From positions 1-7,159 of the forward strand of contig JAISAD010000009.1 in the NCBI GenBank assembly GCA_031266895.1: 7,159 nt of DNA, in the 5' to 3' direction. This document shows, piece after piece, positions 5,966-7,159 of the stretch; position 1 is the first letter of the stretch; each line of letters opens with the position of its first letter. The notes under the pieces are model-generated. The model searched no databases and was not told the DNA's origin. It saw nothing but the letters and a program-made list of their open reading frames with translations. A program made the position numbers and the translations under genes. Source of the stretch: Bacteroidales bacterium (GTDB lineage Bacteria; Bacteroidota; Bacteroidia; Bacteroidales; WCHB1-69).

Positions 5966-7159
5966 TCAGAATCTTGCGTATATGGTTATCGGAATAAAAT
6001 TGTGATTTGGATTAGCAAAGGCGAGGGTAAGCAACTGGGTACAGGCGATATTTTGTCCTGAAAATTCAAAGCAGCGCTCTGAAGGCAAATGATTGTGAAC
6101 GTATTTGTGAAAATTGCTGTTACTCAATGTTTTATTTGCTATTATGCGGTTAAGATATTGCTTAAGAGCATCGGGCGATTCGGCAAAAATATAACTATCT
6201 TTGTAGATGGTCATGTAAAATGTAAGCTGTTTCCCCTCTTTAGTTATAGCGGTGCAGCTCGTTTTATAGACAGGATGATTTTTATAATAGAACATATCAG
6301 GCATAGTGTCGCTGATAATTTTGCTTATCGGATTTTGTGTTGTGTCGGTTTTCAATAAAGTATAGCATGTAATTGAGTCGCTGTTACTCAATGTAAATGT
6401 ATATAGCGCTTCAGGACACAGTTTCTGCCATATGTTTTGATAGAAATCGCTATCTGTAAAAATGGAAGTTTGCGGCGCAAAATATGCGGTATAGTGATAA
6501 CAATCCATAGGCAGGCGGTCGCTAAGGTCTTCTGTAGTGGCTGGATGGGTCTTGTAGTGTTGAAAAAACGGGGATTCGGCCGAACAATAGCCCGACAAGT
6601 GCATTTCGTTATCATTCATGCGCAGTTGAAAAGCCGACCATTGGGCTGTTTTGTTAAGCTGATGCAAGGCAGGTTGCCATATAGAGTCACTTTGCGTGGA
6701 CAAAATGGAAGCAAAGCGGGAATGCTGCAGCAAGAGCCAGTTTTGTCGCCTGTTTTTATCTACCAATTGATATAAATTTCGAAACTCTTTGTTTGCCAAT
6801 AAATTAATGGGATTTCTAAATTGATTGACAGCTGCTTTCACCACTTCAATATCGTCCGAAAGGATGAGTGCATTGTGAAAAAAGGTGAAATTGAATTTTT
6901 TTAAATGGGTGGCATAGCTGTAAATGCAACTCTCCTGCCATTTTTCGTAATTTCGATTGTCTATTTGCAGCGTTTGCAGCAATTTCCTGAATTGCAAGTT
7001 GTCCAATTTTGTGCCATATAACAGTTTCAATTGTTCATCCATTTGCAGCCCAGCCATTAACACAGGCATGTTTTCTGCTTTAATCTGTTCGATAATTGCT
7101 TCGAATCCCGCTAACGACTCCATCGCAAAGAGTTGATTCAAGGAAGGGCGCAGGTGGGT
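5966..7159 (-). CDS. Uncharacterised protein, tentatively DUF3352-like (5' end outside window)
   Basis: The frame is open from the right edge to a TGA at 5968-5966, so 397 residues are visible and the N-terminus is missing. The codon at 7141 is TTG inside this open frame and is unlikely to be the true start. No catalytic motif or membrane segment is evident in the visible part. The spacing of recurring elements resembles, from memory, large Bacteroidota proteins with a DUF3352 domain. Examples are NWLLLQHSRFASIL, WSAFQLRMNDNEMHLSGY, and SYIFAESPDALKQYLNRI followed by LSNSNFHKYVHNHL. Such proteins are poorly characterised and often exported, so I assign no function. The C-terminus ends abruptly (ITIYARF). 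A one-base shift at 5996-5999 would continue about 27 residues to a TAA at 5916, so the gene may be frameshifted there. No operon partner is visible. Confidence 0.7.
   Translation of the reverse strand, partial: THLRPSLNQLFAMESLAGFEAIIEQIKAENMPVLMAGLQMDEQLKLLYGTKLDNLQFRKLLQTLQIDNRNYEKWQESCIYSYATHLKKFNFTFFHNALILSDDIEVVKAAVNQFRNPINLLANKEFRNLYQLVDKNRRQNWLLLQHSRFASILSTQSDSIWQPALHQLNKTAQWSAFQLRMNDNEMHLSGYCSAESPFFQHYKTHPATTEDLSDRLPMDCYHYTAYFAPQTSIFTDSDFYQNIWQKLCPEALYTFTLSNSDSITCYTLLKTDTTQNPISKIISDTMPDMFYYKNHPVYKTSCTAITKEGKQLTFYMTIYKDSYIFAESPDALKQYLNRIIANKTLSNSNFHKYVHNHLPSERCFEFSGQNIACTQLLTLAFANPNHNFIPITIYARF

Noticed and set aside
5966..7141. Treating 7141 as the start of the right-edge gene
   Set aside because: The codon there is TTG, and the frame remains open to the last base of the window, so the true start is outside.

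Overview
The window looks like chromosomal DNA from a member of the Bacteroidota, most likely a Bacteroidales amino-acid or peptide fermenter. The evidence is AT-rich intergenic DNA, start codons without clear Shine-Dalgarno sequences, four promoters of the Bacteroidota type (-7 box TAnnTTTG, each followed by C), a Bacteroidota-type peptide transporter, and a lysine-fermentation enzyme. Every supported gene lies on the minus strand, so the window reads functionally from right to left.

Layout in the direction of transcription. (1) 7159-5966: the 3' part of an uncharacterised protein gene, tentatively DUF3352-like, whose start lies outside the window and whose 3' end may carry a frameshift. (2) 5965-5674: a 292-bp AT-rich gap with a good promoter, followed by about 120 nt predicted to fold into a 13-bp closing helix that abuts a run of 11 U. 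This is either a small RNA with its own terminator or an attenuator-type leader. (3) 5673-4540: a putative lipoprotein with TPR-like C-terminal helices, beginning only 8 nt after the U-run. (4) 4442-4188: rpsT (ribosomal protein S20), with its own promoter and a clear intrinsic terminator. (5) 4078-2840 and 2837-1827: kamA (lysine 2,3-aminomutase) and a P-loop protein matching KamB, separated by 2 nt. (6) 1646-1332: trxA (thioredoxin), with its own promoter, then 45 bp later a POT-family peptide/proton symporter running off the left edge.

How the genes may work together. KamA catalyses the first step of lysine fermentation (L-lysine to L-beta-lysine). KamB is linked by known gene clusters, and by its current family name, to upkeep of the B12- and PLP-dependent 5,6-aminomutase (KamD/KamE) that acts next. 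The peptide transporter fits the same peptide- and amino-acid-fermenting lifestyle. kamC, kamD, kamE and the later pathway genes are not in the window, so the pathway is at least partly split here. S20, thioredoxin, the lipoprotein and the DUF3352-like protein have no evident direct role in the pathway.

I found no convincing unknown enzymatic system, CRISPR array, mobile element, tRNA or rRNA. The least explained element is the structured leader or small RNA at 5682-5803.
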